A stretch of DNA of 32,503 bases from Solirubrobacterales bacterium (GCA_027449125.1 DAIDME010000093.1:1-32503); one strand, 5' to 3'. Numbered from the stretch's first letter, positions 19,322 to 28,917 are shown. Notes: generated from the letters alone by a model not told the origin. A program made the numbers and translations.

Positions 19322-20323
19322 ATGAAGCTGCTCGTCACCGGCGGCGCCGGCTACATCGGCTCGATCGTCGCTCGCCTGCTGATCGAGCAGGGGCATGAGG
19401 TGGTCATCTTCGACAACCTCGAGCGCGGCCACCGTGAGGCCGTCCCGGAACAGGCGCGGCTGATCGTGGGTGACGTGCGCAACCCCGAGGACACGCACGC
19501 GGCCCTCGGTGGCGCCGGCTTCGAAGGCGTCCTGCACTTCGCCGCGCTGGCGCTCGTCGGCGAGTCCGTCGATCACCCCGGCCGCTACTACCGCACCAAC
19601 GTGGCCGGCACCCTGAACCTGCTGGAGGCGATGGTCGCGGCGGGCGTGGCGCGGCTGGTGTTCAGCTCCACCTGCGCGGTCTACGGCCAGCCTGACGAGG
19701 TGCCGATCGCGGAGACCGCACCGCCCCGGCCGCAGAACGCCTACGGTGCCTCCAAGCTCGCCGCCGACCATCTGATCGGCGACTTCTGCACCGCGCATGG
19801 AATCGCCGCGGTGAGCCTGCGCTACTTCAACGTCGCCGGCGCCCACGGTGAGGCGGGCGAGGACCACGAGCCCGAAACCCACCTGATCCCGAACATCCTG
19901 AACGTCGCGCTGGGCAAAGGCGACAGCGTCCGGATCTTCGGCAGCGACTACCCCACGCCGGACGGGACCGCCGTGCGCGACTACATCCACATCGGCGACC
20001 TCGCCGACGCGCACCTGCTGGCGCTGCGGCACGCGCGTGCGGGCGAGCACCTGATCCTCAACCTCGGCAACGGCAACGGCTTCTCGGTGCGCGAGGTCAT
20101 AGACGTCGCCCGGCGCGTTACCGGCCACCCGATCCCTGCCCGCGAGGCGCCGCGCCGCCCCGGCGATCCGCCCCGCCTGGTCGCCGCCTCGCAGCGGATT
20201 CGTGCCGAGCTCGGCTGGTCGCCCCGCAGGCCAGAGCTCGAGACGATGATCGCCGACGCCTGGGCCTTCGCCCAGGCTCACCCGCACGGCTACAGCAGGT
20301 CAGCGAGCGCCGCCAGCGCCTGA
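19322..20323 (+). CDS. galE: UDP-glucose 4-epimerase
   Basis: A 333-residue short-chain dehydrogenase/reductase epimerase that interconverts UDP-glucose and UDP-galactose with bound NAD. It has the Rossmann motif GGAGYIGS (7-14), FDNLERGH, the catalytic SST (115-117), and the YGASK motif (Tyr141, Lys145). SLRYFNVAGA and AVRDYIHIGDLADAH are the usual nucleotide-sugar landmarks, and the length is normal for GalE. The ATG at 19322 is the natural start; the frame is open far upstream only as an antisense shadow of the coiled-coil gene. Its last 34 bp overlap the convergent tmk gene. It could supply sugars for envelope polymers; UDP-GlcNAc specificity cannot be excluded. Confidence 0.95.
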   Translation: MKLLVTGGAGYIGSIVARLLIEQGHEVVIFDNLERGHREAVPEQARLIVGDVRNPEDTHAALGGAGFEGVLHFAALALVGESVDHPGRYYRTNVAGTLNLLEAMVAAGVARLVFSSTCAVYGQPDEVPIAETAPPRPQNAYGASKLAADHLIGDFCTAHGIAAVSLRYFNVAGAHGEAGEDHEPETHLIPNILNVALGKGDSVRIFGSDYPTPDGTAVRDYIHIGDLADAHLLALRHARAGEHLILNLGNGNGFSVREVIDVARRVTGHPIPAREAPRRPGDPPRLVAASQRIRAELGWSPRRPELETMIADAWAFAQAHPHGYSRSASAASA

Positions 20324-20913
20324 GCGAGCACGGCTTCGCGCTCCTGGTCGGCATCGATCACCCGGATCCGGTGCGGCTCCGCGGCGGCCAGGTCTAGGTA
20401 GGCTTCGGCGACGCGCGCGAAGAACGCCTCGCCCGCCTGCTCGAGCCGGTCGGGCGTCTGCCCCCGGGCATCCGCGCGCGCTTGCGCGGATGCCGGGTCG
20501 AGCGCGAGCAGCAGGGTGCGGTCGGGCGCGAGGCCGCCGGTGCCGAACAGGTTGAGCGCCCGCACCGCCTCGACCCCGAGCCCGCGGCCGGCGCCCTGGT
20601 AGGCCAGCGAGGAGTCCAGGAAGCGGTCGAGCAGCACCCACTCGCCGCCCGCCAGCGCCGGCTCGAGCGCCTCCTGCACGAGCTGCGCCCGCGCGGCCGC
20701 GTACAGCAGCGCTTCCGCTCGGGGCCCTATCTGCAGCGCCGCGTCCTTGACCAGCCTGCGGATCGCCTCCGCCGCCCGCACGCCACCGGGCTCGCGCAGC
20801 AGCCTGGCGGCCTTACCGCGGAGCGCCAGCTCGGCGGCCAACGCTGTGGCGAGCGTGGTCTTGCCGGCGCCGTCCACGCCCTCGATCGTGATCAGCCTGC
20901 CGCGCTCGCGCAT
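20290..20913 (-). CDS. tmk: Thymidylate kinase
   Basis: A 207-residue dTMP kinase making dTDP for DNA synthesis. It has the P-loop GVDGAGKTT (12-20), LLREPGG (TMP binding), the DRFLDSSLAYQGAGRGLG block with the catalytic DR pair, and a lid segment ARGQTPDRLEQAG. The length is normal. The 3' end overlaps the convergent galE end by 34 bp, and the 5' end faces holB across 24 bp. The tmk-holB pairing is common in bacteria but usually co-directional; here the two are divergent. Confidence 0.95.
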   Translation of the reverse strand: MRERGRLITIEGVDGAGKTTLATALAAELALRGKAARLLREPGGVRAAEAIRRLVKDAALQIGPRAEALLYAAARAQLVQEALEPALAGGEWVLLDRFLDSSLAYQGAGRGLGVEAVRALNLFGTGGLAPDRTLLLALDPASAQARADARGQTPDRLEQAGEAFFARVAEAYLDLAAAEPHRIRVIDADQEREAVLAQALAALADLL

Positions 20914-20921
20914 CCGGGCTT

Positions 20922-20931
20922 AGCTTACGAT
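20922..20931. promoter_or_regulatory. Overlapping divergent -10 boxes of tmk and holB
   Basis: On the plus strand TACGAT (20926-20931) lies 6 nt before the holB ATG at 20938. On the minus strand TAAGCT (20927-20922) lies 8 nt before the tmk ATG at 20913. The two boxes share two base pairs. Both genes would have leaderless or nearly leaderless mRNAs and could not easily be transcribed at the same moment. No -35 is clear for either. Confidence 0.55.
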
Positions 20932-20937
20932 CGGAGC

Positions 20938-22056
20938 ATGTCTGACGTGCTCGAGCTGCATCCCGAGGTGGCGATGGTCCTGGGGCCGGCGCTCGCGCCG
21001 GGCGCTGTGCCGTCACACGCGTACCTGTTTCACGGTCCGGGCGGGGCCGGCAAGCGGCAGCTGGCGCGCGAGTTCGCCGCGCGGCTGCTGGCGCACGGCG
21101 CGCTCGATCCGGCCAGCGCGCAAGCGCGCGCGCTGGCCGGGGTGCACCCGGATCTGACGTGGGTCACGCCGAGCGGTGCGCACGAGATCCTGGTCTCAGA
21201 TGTGGACGAGGCCGTCGTCGCCGCGGCCGCGCGGACGCCGTTCGAGGCGTCGCGGCGCGTGTTCGTGATCGAGTCGGCCGAGCAGCTCGGCGCGGAGGCG
21301 GCCAACCGGCTGCTGAAGACGCTGGAGGAGCCGGCGTCCTACGTGCACATCATCCTGATCGCCGAGCGCGTCGCGGACGTGCTCGCGACGGTCCGCTCGC
21401 GCTGCCAGCCGGTGCGCTTCGACGCGCCCAGCATCGCCGAGCTGGTCGCGGCGCTGCGGTCGCAGGGCGCCGCGCCGGAGCCGGCGGAGGCCGCGGCCCG
21501 GCTGTGCCTGGGGGACGGGGCGCGGGCACGCGAGCTGGCTGCGGCTGACGGTGCGCTGCTGCGTGAGCGGGCGCTGGCGCTGGCCCGCGCGGCGCTCGCG
21601 GGGGGGGCCGAGCCCGCTCTGTGCGAGGCGCTGCTCGAGCGGGTGCGCGAGCGTGGCGAGCGCGTGCGTCTGGAGCTCGAGGCGCGCGCGGAGCGGGAGC
21701 TCGAGTTGCTGCCCAGCCGCGAGCGCAAGCGCGTGCAGGGCGAGTGGGGCGAGCGCGTGCGGCGCGCGCGCCGGCGTGCCGAGACCGGGCAGCTGGAGCT
21801 GGCGCTGGACCTGATCGAGAGCTGGCTCCTGGATCTCATGGCGCTTGCCTGCGGTGCGCCCGAGCTGGTGCGCAACTGCGACCGGGCCGACGCGCTTCAG
21901 GCCGACCGGGGGGCGGGTCGCGGCGCGGACCTGGCCGCGCTTGCGGCCGCTGTGGATCTGGCCGAGGACACGCGCCAACGTCTGCGGTTGAACGTCAGCG
22001 AGGATCTCGCGCTCGAAGCGCTGGCGCACCGGCTGGCGGGGGTGCTCGCAGGCTGA
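20938..22056 (+). CDS. holB: DNA polymerase III delta' subunit
   Basis: A 372-residue AAA+ clamp-loader subunit. It has SHAYLFHGPGGAGKR (degenerate Walker A, 33-40), GVHPDLTWV, VFVIESAEQLGAEAANRLLKTLEEP (Walker B-like region and the conserved LLKTLEEP), and the SRC motif (154-156) within RSRCQPVRF. The zinc module that normally carries four Cys between the P-loop and HPDL is absent; residues 50-70 contain no Cys. The C-terminal 150 residues are helical and Arg/Glu-rich. The ATG at 20938 is 6 nt after a -10 box; the open frame upstream is the antisense of tmk. The stop overlaps the next start (TGATG). Confidence 0.9.
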   Translation: MSDVLELHPEVAMVLGPALAPGAVPSHAYLFHGPGGAGKRQLAREFAARLLAHGALDPASAQARALAGVHPDLTWVTPSGAHEILVSDVDEAVVAAAARTPFEASRRVFVIESAEQLGAEAANRLLKTLEEPASYVHIILIAERVADVLATVRSRCQPVRFDAPSIAELVAALRSQGAAPEPAEAAARLCLGDGARARELAAADGALLRERALALARAALAGGAEPALCEALLERVRERGERVRLELEARAERELELLPSRERKRVQGEWGERVRRARRRAETGQLELALDLIESWLLDLMALACGAPELVRNCDRADALQADRGAGRGADLAALAAAVDLAEDTRQRLRLNVSEDLALEALAHRLAGVLAG

Positions 22057-22649
22057 TGGCCGGGTTGTGGCGCCGCGCCCGCAGCGAGCCGCCGCGGACC
22101 GTGGACGACCGCGCTTCCGGGCGCGTGTATCTCCGCGTCCCGCGTGCCGCCGACGAGCAGGAGTTCGTCTCGCTGATGCGCGCGAGCCGCGGCTTTCATC
22201 GCCAGTGGGCGAGCGCGCCGACGGACCCGACGCGCTTCGTCGCCTACCTGCAGGACTGCGGTCGGCCGGACTTCGAGGCGCGGCTGGTGTGTCGGCGCGG
22301 CGACGACCGGATCCTCGGCTTCTTCAACATCTCCCAGATCACGCGCGGCTCGCTGCAGAGCGCCTATCTCGGGTATGCGGTCGGCGAGCGCTACGCCGGC
22401 CAGGGGTACATGGGCGAAGCGATCGAGCTGGTTTTGGGGGTGGCCTTCGTAGAGCTTTCACTGCACCGCCTGGAGGCAAACATCCAGCCGAGCAACGAGG
22501 CGTCGCTGGCGCTCGCGCGGGCGGCGGGCTTTCAGCGTGAGGGCTTCTCGCCGCGCTACCTGAAGATCGGCGGTCGCTGGCGCGACCACGAGCGCTGGGC
22601 TCTGTTAGCGGATGATTGGCGTCGCGCGCGGGGCCTTCCCGACGGCTGA
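22056..22649 (+). CDS. GNAT acetyltransferase, RimJ/RimL-like
   Basis: A 197-residue GCN5-related N-acetyltransferase. After a basic N-terminus it has LRVPRAADEQEFVSLM, FNISQITRGSLQSAYLGYAV, the acetyl-CoA-binding loop GERYAGQGYMGEAI (R/Q-x-x-G-x-G/A type), LHRLEANIQPSNEAS and ALARAAGFQREGFSPRYLKIGG, all typical of the RimJ/RimL subgroup that acetylates protein N-termini or small amines. The start overlaps the holB stop by one base, so it is translationally coupled to holB. A strong intrinsic-terminator hairpin follows 54 bp after the stop. Substrate unknown. Confidence 0.88.
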   Translation: MAGLWRRARSEPPRTVDDRASGRVYLRVPRAADEQEFVSLMRASRGFHRQWASAPTDPTRFVAYLQDCGRPDFEARLVCRRGDDRILGFFNISQITRGSLQSAYLGYAVGERYAGQGYMGEAIELVLGVAFVELSLHRLEANIQPSNEASLALARAAGFQREGFSPRYLKIGGRWRDHERWALLADDWRRARGLPDG

Positions 22650-22703
22650 GCCTTGCGGTAACTTTGCGCGGTCTTCGCGCTTTGAGGGGAGAGAGAGGAC
22701 GGA

Positions 22704-22747
22704 GTGAGCGCGATCGGCCCGCCGGCCGATCGCGCTCACGGCCTTTT
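22704..22747 (+). terminator. Strong intrinsic terminator after holB-GNAT
   Basis: A perfect 16-bp inverted repeat, GTGAGCGCGATCGGCC (22704-22719) with its complement (22724-22739) around a 4-nt loop, is followed by GGCCTTTT. This is the clearest factor-independent terminator in the window. Confidence 0.8.
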
Positions 22748-22790
22748 GCGCTCGCGTTGCCCGCCCGTTGGCGTTGTCGCGGCTGTTCGC

Positions 22791-22824
22791 GGCCCAAACC
22801 CGTCAGTTCTGCCGGGTTTGGGCC
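22791..22824. repeat. Dispersed CCCAAACCCGG repeat, copy B (34-bp palindrome)
   Basis: Twelve-bp perfect arms GGCCCAAACCCG (22791-22802) and CGGGTTTGGGCC (22813-22824) enclose CAG-TT-CTG with one mismatched pair. The reverse complement of 22799-22824 matches copy A at 8181-8206 at 24 of 26 positions. It lies between the GNAT terminator and the malate synthase promoter region. Confidence 0.75.
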
Positions 22825-22895
22825 GTATCTTCGTGGTGGTCATCTGAGTGAAGATCCACGCTGATATCGAGAAACAGACATTAAAGGAAACATTT

Positions 22896-22927
22896 TCTGG
22901 ACAACCCCACTGCCCGAAGGGCAAGAT
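22896..22927 (+). promoter_or_regulatory. Candidate promoter/operator of the malate synthase operon
   Basis: TCTGGACAA (22896-22904) contains a -35-like TGGACA, followed after 18 nt by a weak -10, CAAGAT (22922-22927). The same 9-mer occurs upstream of the isocitrate-lyase-like gene at 28851-28859. It may be a promoter element or a site for the neighbouring RamB-like regulator. The remainder of 22825-23013 has AT-rich patches but no recognised gene. Confidence 0.4.
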
Positions 22928-23013
22928 GCGACACATGTTCGTAAGTGGGAAGCCGATTGTCGCCGGGTGCGTCGGGCTGCTGGGCCGGCTCGCGGCGGCG
23001 GAGGCGCGCTGAG

Positions 23014-24954
23014 ATGGCTGATCTGCTCGGCGGCAGAGCCCGCGTGCGTGGTGCTCGGGTCGTGGTGTCGCGGGCTGCGCTGGCGGGCTACCCAGATCTC
23101 TACACGCCGGAGGCGCTGGACGCGCTGGCGGCGCTCGCGCCGCTTGACGAGCGCCGTGGCGAGCTGATGGCGGCGCGCATCGCCCGGCGTGAGCGGCGCG
23201 CAAGGGAGCGTGAGCCGATCGGCTTTCTGGCGCAGGACGGTGTGATCGAGGGGACGGAGATCACCGTGGCGGCGGCGCGCGCCGGAGACTTCGTGGGCGC
23301 CGTGATCCCGCCCGACCTGCGCCGGCAGTGGATTCAGGGCACGGGGCCGGCGACCCGCCCGCGTGTCAGCGTGAAGGTCGGCCTGCGCAACGTCGCCTAC
23401 GCGCTCCTGTCCGGTGCCGACGGCTGGATGTTCGACGGCGAGGACGCGCTCGGCCAGCTCGGCACGATGTCACTGGACGCGCAGCGCAACCTGCGTTCGA
23501 TGACGAGCGAGCAGCCCCTGTTCCTCGAGGTCGCGGAGGCCGTTGCGGGCGAGATGAACAGCTGGGCGCGCGGCTTCTTCGGCCGGGAGATCGTTGCCGA
23601 CTGGCGCGCGCAGCTGTCGTTCACGACGCGGATCTTCCGGGCGCGCGGGCTGCACCTGGACGACCGCCACGTCCTGCATGGCGACGGCCGCGGCTTCTCT
23701 GCCTCGATCGCCGACCTGGTCCTCTATGTGGCCGGCAACCAGGCGGCTCTGCGGGAGCAGGGCCGCTCGCTGGTCCTGTATCTGCCCAAGATCCAGACCG
23801 CCGCCGAGGCTGCCCATTGGGCGCTCCTGCTCGACTCGCTGGAGGAGCACCTGGGGCTGGCGGCCGGAACGATCCGCTGCTACGTGCTGGTCGAGCAGCT
23901 GGAGGCGTCGTTTCAGCTGATGGAGATCCGTGCTGCGCTCGGCCGGCACTTCGTCGGCTTCAACACCGGCCGCTGGGATTACATCAACTCGGTCGCAGAC
24001 GCCTATGCCTGGGACGAGCGGTTCGTCAACCCGAACATCGACCAGATCACCATGACCTACGGCTACATGCGCGCCTACGAGGATCGCGTGCGCCGGGCGG
24101 TCAATACCCCGGACCGCAACGGCAACTTCGCGCTCTGGCAGGGCGGCATGGAGCCGAACATCCCGGTCGGCAGCGAGGCGGGTGTTCGGGCGGCGATGGA
24201 GAGGGCGGTCGCCGGCGCGCGGCGCGAGCAGCGAGAGGGCGCCTCTGGCAAGTGGGTCGCGCACTGGAAGATGGTGCACATCGTCCGTCCCGTCTGGGAG
24301 CAGGCGGGTGCGGAGAACCAGATGGGTCGCGCGTTTGAGCCGCTCACCTACCAGCCCGCGGACGCGGCGGCGCTCACGCTGCTGGAGGACGCCCCGCGCA
24401 CGGTGCGTGGCGTGCGCGACCTCTTGAGTGTCGGCCTGCAGTACGGCAACGCGTTCGGGCGCGGCTACCAGGCGGCGGCGCTGAAGCCCGCCGACTTCTT
24501 CGCCGACGACGACGTGCTCTACCTGATGGAGGACGCGGCGACGGGTGAGATCCGCCTCTCCGTCCTGTGGGAGTGGCTGCACAAGGCCGCCCGGTTCACC
24601 GCCGCCGACCCGCAGGCCGGCGTCGCGGCAGGCGCTGTGTTCACGCGCGAGCTGTTCCTGCGGCTGCTCGGAGAGGAGTACGGCAAGCTGCTCGCGGCCT
24701 CGGGCCAGGACGTGCACGAGGATTCCAAGCGCACGACTCTGCCGGTCGCCCGCGCGGTCGTCTCGGCCTACGTGCTCGAGCCGGTCAAGGCACCCTGGTA
24801 CATCGACCTGCTCAACCTCAACCTCGGCGTCACCGACGCCGCGCAAGCGCAGCGGCGGATCCGCGCCTACCTAGACGCCTTCACACGCGACGGCAAGCGC
24901 CTGACCACGAACCTCGACCTCGATACCCCAACGACACAGGCGGAAAGCCCATGA
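23014..24954 (+). CDS. aceB: Malate synthase
   Basis: A 646-residue malate synthase, which condenses glyoxylate with acetyl-CoA to malate in the glyoxylate shunt. It shows [27 protein letters not shown] (metal-binding acid region), [48 protein letters not shown] and [14 protein letters not shown], all resembling the barrel of the A-type enzyme. It then has [28 protein letters not shown] and a helical C-terminal plug with [14 protein letters not shown]. The length is between A-type (about 530) and G-type (about 720) enzymes. The ATG at 23014 follows GGAGG by 9 nt; the frame extends to 22945 without homology. It overlaps aceA by 4 nt (ATGA), so the two are translationally coupled. Confidence 0.9.
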   Translation: MADLLGGRARVRGARVVVSRAALAGYPDLYTPEALDALAALAPLDERRGELMAARIARRERRAREREPIGFLAQDGVIEGTEITVAAARAGDFVGAVIPPDLRRQWIQGTGPATRPRVSVKVGLRNVAYALLSGADGWMFDGEDALGQLGTMSLDAQRNLRSMTSEQPLFLEVAEAVAGEMNSWARGFFGREIVADWRAQLSFTTRIFRARGLHLDDRHVLHGDGRGFSASIADLVLYVAGNQAALREQGRSLVLYLPKIQTAAEAAHWALLLDSLEEHLGLAAGTIRCYVLVEQLEASFQLMEIRAALGRHFVGFNTGRWDYINSVADAYAWDERFVNPNIDQITMTYGYMRAYEDRVRRAVNTPDRNGNFALWQGGMEPNIPVGSEAGVRAAMERAVAGARREQREGASGKWVAHWKMVHIVRPVWEQAGAENQMGRAFEPLTYQPADAAALTLLEDAPRTVRGVRDLLSVGLQYGNAFGRGYQAAALKPADFFADDDVLYLMEDAATGEIRLSVLWEWLHKAARFTAADPQAGVAAGAVFTRELFLRLLGEEYGKLLAASGQDVHEDSKRTTLPVARAVVSAYVLEPVKAPWYIDLLNLNLGVTDAAQAQRRIRAYLDAFTRDGKRLTTNLDLDTPTTQAESP

Positions 24955-27224
24955 CCACGTTCGATGACACCGTCGCCCAAGCCCAGCAGTTCATGGACTC
25001 TGCGCGCTTCGCTCACACCACCAGGCTGTACTCGGCCCGCCAGGTGGCCGAGCAGCGCGGCACGCTCTCCGTGGACTACCCGGTGGCGCGTGAGAACGCC
25101 GTCGCGTTTCACGCTCGGCTGCGCGAGCTCTTCTCGCAGCGCCGCGCGATCACGACCTTCGGCCCGTACTCGCCGAGTCAGGCGGTGACGATCAAGCGCA
25201 TGGGGATCGAGGGGATCTACCTGGGCGGCTGGGCCACCTCGGCAAAGGGCAGCACGACCGAGGATCCGGGGGCGGACCTTGCGAGCTACCCGCTCTCGCA
25301 GGTGCCCGACGAGGCGGCGGCGATCGTGCGTGCGCTCTTGACGGCCGACCGAAACCAGGCATACACGCGCTCGCGCATGACGGCCGAGCAGCTCGCCGCA
25401 GCCCCCGGCCCGGTGGACTACCGGCCGTTCATCGTCGCCGACGCCGACACCGGTCACGGCGGCGACGCGCACGTGCGCAACCTCATCCGGCGGTTCGTGG
25501 AGGCCGGGGTGACCGGCTATCACATCGAGGATCAGCGTCCCGGCACCAAGAAGTGCGGCCACCAGGGTGGCAAGGTCCTGGTCGGGGTCGACGAGCAGCT
25601 CAAGCGCCTGACGGCCGCCCGCTTCCAGCTCGACGTGATGGGCGTGCCCGGGATCATCGTCGCGCGCACCGACGCCGAGGCGGCGAACCTGATCGACTCC
25701 TCTGCCGACGAGCGCGACCACCCCTTCATCCTTGGCGCCACAGCCCGCGGCGTCCCCTCCTACAAGCTCGCGACGCTCGCCCTGATGCGTGTCTTCCACG
25801 CTTCCGGGCACGAGATCTTCAACGGCTTCAAGCTGTACGAGATCGGCGAGGCCGAGTACCGCGCCGCCGACGACTGGCTACGGGACACCGGTCTGCGGCG
25901 GGCCGCCGAGGAGGCCGCGGCCGCCGCGAGCGGCCAGCCCGAGCCGCGCGTGGAGGAGGCGTATGACCGTGCCCTGGGCGCCATGGTTGAGCGCTGGGAG
26001 GCGGATGCCGGCCTGATGACGATCGGCGAGGCGGTGCTCGCGGCGCTCCGCGCCCAGCGGGAGGAGGGCGGTGAGCCCGCCGTGAGCGACGCGGAATGGG
26101 CGCAGTTCGCCGGCCAGGCGTCGATCTGGGCGGTGCGCCAGCGGGCCCGCGCGCTGAACGTCGACCTCCAGTGGGACGCGGAGCCGGCGCGCACGCCGGA
26201 GGGCTTCTACCAGGTGCGCGGCGGCCTGGACTTCGCGATCCGCAGGTCGCTCGCGGCGGCGCCGTACGCCGACCTGGTCTGGATGGAGACCGCGAGCGCG
26301 AACCTGCACGAGGCGCGTGCGTTCGCGCAGGCGATCCACGCCCGCTTCCCTGAGCAGATGCTCGCCTACAACCTCTCGCCCTCATTCAACTGGGACTCCA
26401 CGGGCATGTCCGAGGATGAGATGCGCGCGTTCCCCGAGCAGCTCGGCAGGGCCGGTTTCGTGTTCAACTTCATCACCTACGGCGGGCACCAGATCGACGG
26501 CATCGCCGCCGAGGAGTTCTCCACGGCGCTCCAGCGCGACGGCATGCTCGCTCTGGCGCAGGCGCAGCGGCGCCTGCGCCTGCTCGAGTCCCCCTACCGC
26601 ACCCCCCAGACGCACGTCGGCGGGCCGCGCCTGGACGCCGCGCTGGCCGCCTGCTCGGCGCGCACCGCCACCACCAAGGCGATGGGCAAGGGCTCGACTC
26701 AGGTTCAGCACCTCAGAGCCACCGAGCTGCCGAAGCAGGTGCTCGAGGACTGGCTGGCCGGATGGGCTGAGGCGAACGGAGTGGATGCGGCGCTGCGCGT
26801 GCGCCTGCGGCCCAGCCGCGAAGGCACCGACGTGCTCGAGCTCGACGTTCTGGACGGCGAGGAGGTGAGGCTGGCGAATGTCGTCTTCGCCCCGATTCGC
26901 GACCGCCGCGGCGCGAGCATCCTGTCGGTCCGTGATCAGAACACCTTCGCCGAGGCGTTGCGGCGCCGGCGCCTGCAGACCCTGATCCACCTGTACCTGC
27001 TCAGCCGCTACGGCGCCGACTCGGTGCACTACGTCGCCCCGACCGAGGACAACGCCGCGCAGTGCGAGCGGATGAAGGCGCTCGGGATCTACACCGCCGT
27101 CTCCCACGAGGTCGGCGCGATCATCGTCGCGCAGGTCGACCGGGCGGCTGTTGCCGAGCTTGCCCTGCCCGGCGCGGTGGCGCGATTGGTCAGCTCGGCG
27201 GCGGCCCTGACTCAGGCCGGCTGA
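24951..27224 (+). CDS. aceA: Isocitrate lyase, long ICL2 (AceA2) type
   Basis: A 757-residue isocitrate lyase splitting isocitrate to succinate and glyoxylate. The catalytic barrel has IYLGGWATS (89-97), [12 protein letters not shown] (160-171), HIEDQ (191-195), the catalytic KKCGH (200-204), VARTDAEA and [11 protein letters not shown] with the substrate-binding Ser residues. The length and C-terminal domain (about 600-757, including [31 protein letters not shown] and [12 protein letters not shown]) match Mycobacterium tuberculosis ICL2, whose C-terminal domain binds acetyl-CoA and activates the enzyme. Similar allosteric control is likely here. The start overlaps the aceB stop (ATGA). The 3' end overlaps the convergent regulator gene by 35 bp. 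Confidence 0.95.
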   Translation: MTTFDDTVAQAQQFMDSARFAHTTRLYSARQVAEQRGTLSVDYPVARENAVAFHARLRELFSQRRAITTFGPYSPSQAVTIKRMGIEGIYLGGWATSAKGSTTEDPGADLASYPLSQVPDEAAAIVRALLTADRNQAYTRSRMTAEQLAAAPGPVDYRPFIVADADTGHGGDAHVRNLIRRFVEAGVTGYHIEDQRPGTKKCGHQGGKVLVGVDEQLKRLTAARFQLDVMGVPGIIVARTDAEAANLIDSSADERDHPFILGATARGVPSYKLATLALMRVFHASGHEIFNGFKLYEIGEAEYRAADDWLRDTGLRRAAEEAAAAASGQPEPRVEEAYDRALGAMVERWEADAGLMTIGEAVLAALRAQREEGGEPAVSDAEWAQFAGQASIWAVRQRARALNVDLQWDAEPARTPEGFYQVRGGLDFAIRRSLAAAPYADLVWMETASANLHEARAFAQAIHARFPEQMLAYNLSPSFNWDSTGMSEDEMRAFPEQLGRAGFVFNFITYGGHQIDGIAAEEFSTALQRDGMLALAQAQRRLRLLESPYRTPQTHVGGPRLDAALAACSARTATTKAMGKGSTQVQHLRATELPKQVLEDWLAGWAEANGVDAALRVRLRPSREGTDVLELDVLDGEEVRLANVVFAPIRDRRGASILSVRDQNTFAEALRRRRLQTLIHLYLLSRYGADSVHYVAPTEDNAAQCERMKALGIYTAVSHEVGAIIVAQVDRAAVAELALPGAVARLVSSAAALTQAG

Positions 27225-28800
27225 AGCCGTCCGCCGCCCCGCCGCCCACCCTCAACGCCGGCGGGGCGGCGGCGCGAGGTGCGGCCCCGGCGCCGCTTGC
27301 GCCGGGGCCTACCAGACGGGTCTGGCGGTCGAGGAACGCGTAGACGTCGATCAGATCCACGCCCGGGCAGGGGCTGAACACGACCGTGTCGGTCGGCAGG
27401 CCGGAGACGAAGCCGCTGTGATCCCGCGCCGAGGGCCATGCCCTGCCGTCCCAGCGCCGAACGGCGTCATCCGGCGGTCGCCGGCAGCAGGCGGGGTCCG
27501 GGCACGCCGACGTGGCCCTGCGGCTCGTGTCGGCGCCGCGGAACCAGTGGGACATCGAATCCTGCGTGCCGATCGTGATCGCGTCGCCGCGATCGCGCCC
27601 CAGCTCGATGTGCGTCACGCACCAGAACGTCCCGGCGACGGTATCCGTTCGCTGGTAGTGCAGCTCGTAGGAGTCCTCTGACTCAAAGGCCTGCCGTGAG
27701 CTCCACCAGCGGCACAGACGCTGGCCCTCGATCGTGCCGTCCACGTCGGCTGGCAGCAACACGCCGTCGTTCTCATACGCCTTCCAGAGGCGTCCCTCGT
27801 GGTCGGAGCGCTGGAAGTGGATGGGGATGCCGAAGTGGCGTGTGAGCAGGTTGGTCAGCCGGTGGGCTGCCATCTCGTAGGAGATGTAGAACATCTCACC
27901 CAGGTCCGCGACCGAGATGTCGTGGTTGCGCTTGGCTTCGGCGATGAGCTGCACGACGGAGCCTTCGGGGGCCAGCAGTGCACCGGCGAAGTAGTTGGCC
28001 TCGACCCGCTGGCGCACGTAGGTCTCGAAGTCGGTCGGCTCACCGTGGCCGAGGGCGAAGTGGCCGAGTGTCTGCGCGATCACGGAGCGCGACGTGCGCG
28101 TGCCGCCGGTGGCGTTGCGCTGCGGCACATACAGGACGCGGTTGGCGATGTCCGTGATCGACCGGGTCGATGCCGGCAGTCCCTGCACGCGTGCGACCCG
28201 GAAGCCGAAGTAGGCGGCGGCGTCGGCCAGGTGGCGCTCCGAAACGGCCGCCGGGCCGCTGTAGCCGATCGCCGCTAGCGCCCTGCCGGCCACCGCTTCG
28301 ATCTCCTCAAAGTAGTTGTCGCGGCGGCGCATCTCCTCGCGCATCGCGGCGTTGGCGGCGCGGGCGCCCAGCTCGCCGGGCGCCGGAGCGTCGGTCGGCA
28401 GTGCGCGCAGATTACCGTCCGCGCTCTCCCTAATCCTGTTGAAGAGAGTGACGATGTGCTCCAACGCGGCCCCGTCGAGCCGCGTGGAGGCTTTCAGGTA
28501 GGGCAGGCGCAGCGACTGATACAGGGGGTCCTCCTGCATGTGAGCGAACGCCACCTCCAGCTCGGCGCGCCGGCTGGGCGCGGCTGCGGAGAGCAGCTCG
28601 GCCGGCTTGCACGCCAACGCGCCGGCGAGCTGGTTGACGGTTGAGAGGCGCGGCTCGCGGTGCCCGTTCTCCAGCTGCGAGAGATAGGAGGCCGAGCTTC
28701 CGACGCGCTCGCCCAGCTGTGCGAGCGTGAGCCCGGCCCGCTTGCGCTGGTGGCGCAGGCGCTGACCGAATACGGCTGGGTCGAGAGAGTCCGAGATCAT
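27190..28800 (-). CDS. ramB: RamB/ScfR-family regulator of acetate and glyoxylate metabolism
   Basis: A 536-residue regulator. Residues 10-65 are a Cro/C1-type helix-turn-helix ([40 protein letters not shown]). Residues about 175-320 are the IrrE/DUF955-like domain, with the usual HExxH degraded to [11 protein letters not shown], as expected of a sensor rather than a protease. The C-terminal part (about 320-500) is the DUF2083-type domain, with a Cys cluster CPDPACC. RamB of Corynebacterium controls isocitrate lyase and malate synthase, and this gene sits between aceBA and an isocitrate-lyase-like gene, which supports the same role. The ATG at 28800 follows TATAAC by 15 nt. The last 37 residues are Gly/Ala-rich and antisense to the aceA end. 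Confidence 0.88.
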   Translation of the reverse strand: MISDSLDPAVFGQRLRHQRKRAGLTLAQLGERVGSSASYLSQLENGHREPRLSTVNQLAGALACKPAELLSAAAPSRRAELEVAFAHMQEDPLYQSLRLPYLKASTRLDGAALEHIVTLFNRIRESADGNLRALPTDAPAPGELGARAANAAMREEMRRRDNYFEEIEAVAGRALAAIGYSGPAAVSERHLADAAAYFGFRVARVQGLPASTRSITDIANRVLYVPQRNATGGTRTSRSVIAQTLGHFALGHGEPTDFETYVRQRVEANYFAGALLAPEGSVVQLIAEAKRNHDISVADLGEMFYISYEMAAHRLTNLLTRHFGIPIHFQRSDHEGRLWKAYENDGVLLPADVDGTIEGQRLCRWWSSRQAFESEDSYELHYQRTDTVAGTFWCVTHIELGRDRGDAITIGTQDSMSHWFRGADTSRRATSACPDPACCRRPPDDAVRRWDGRAWPSARDHSGFVSGLPTDTVVFSPCPGVDLIDVYAFLDRQTRLVGPGASGAGAAPRAAAPPALRVGGGAADGFSRPESGPPPS

Positions 28801-28815
28801 CTGAAAACTTGTGCG

Positions 28816-28821
28816 GTTATA
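28816..28821 (-). promoter_or_regulatory. -10 box of the ramB-like gene
   Basis: On the minus strand TATAAC (28821-28816) lies 15 nt before the ATG at 28800. It is the best -10 match in the window. No clear -35 or ribosome site is seen. Confidence 0.55.
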
Positions 28822-28850
28822 TCACTACTTCCGCATTTCCGGCGAATTAG

Positions 28851-28881
28851 TCTGGACAAGATCGCGACGAATGCCAATTAT
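28851..28881 (+). promoter_or_regulatory. Promoter of the isocitrate-lyase-like gene
   Basis: TGGACA (28853-28858) and AATTAT (28876-28881) are separated by 17 nt, a sigma-70-like layout. The -35 is embedded in TCTGGACAA, which is repeated upstream of malate synthase. A strong Shine-Dalgarno GGGAGGAG (28904-28911) then precedes the ATG at 28918. Confidence 0.5.
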
Positions 28882-28917
28882 GAGCATTGTGTCCGTTCAC
28901 TTTGGGAGGAGCTAACA

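Noticed and set aside
22704..22739. Attachment site or replication origin palindrome
   Set aside because: The perfect stem followed by a T-run directly after a gene is fully explained as an intrinsic terminator.
24567..24950. N-terminal extension of isocitrate lyase
   Set aside because: The Arg/Pro-rich sequence is the malate synthase gene read in another frame; the ATGA overlap at 24951 is the natural start.
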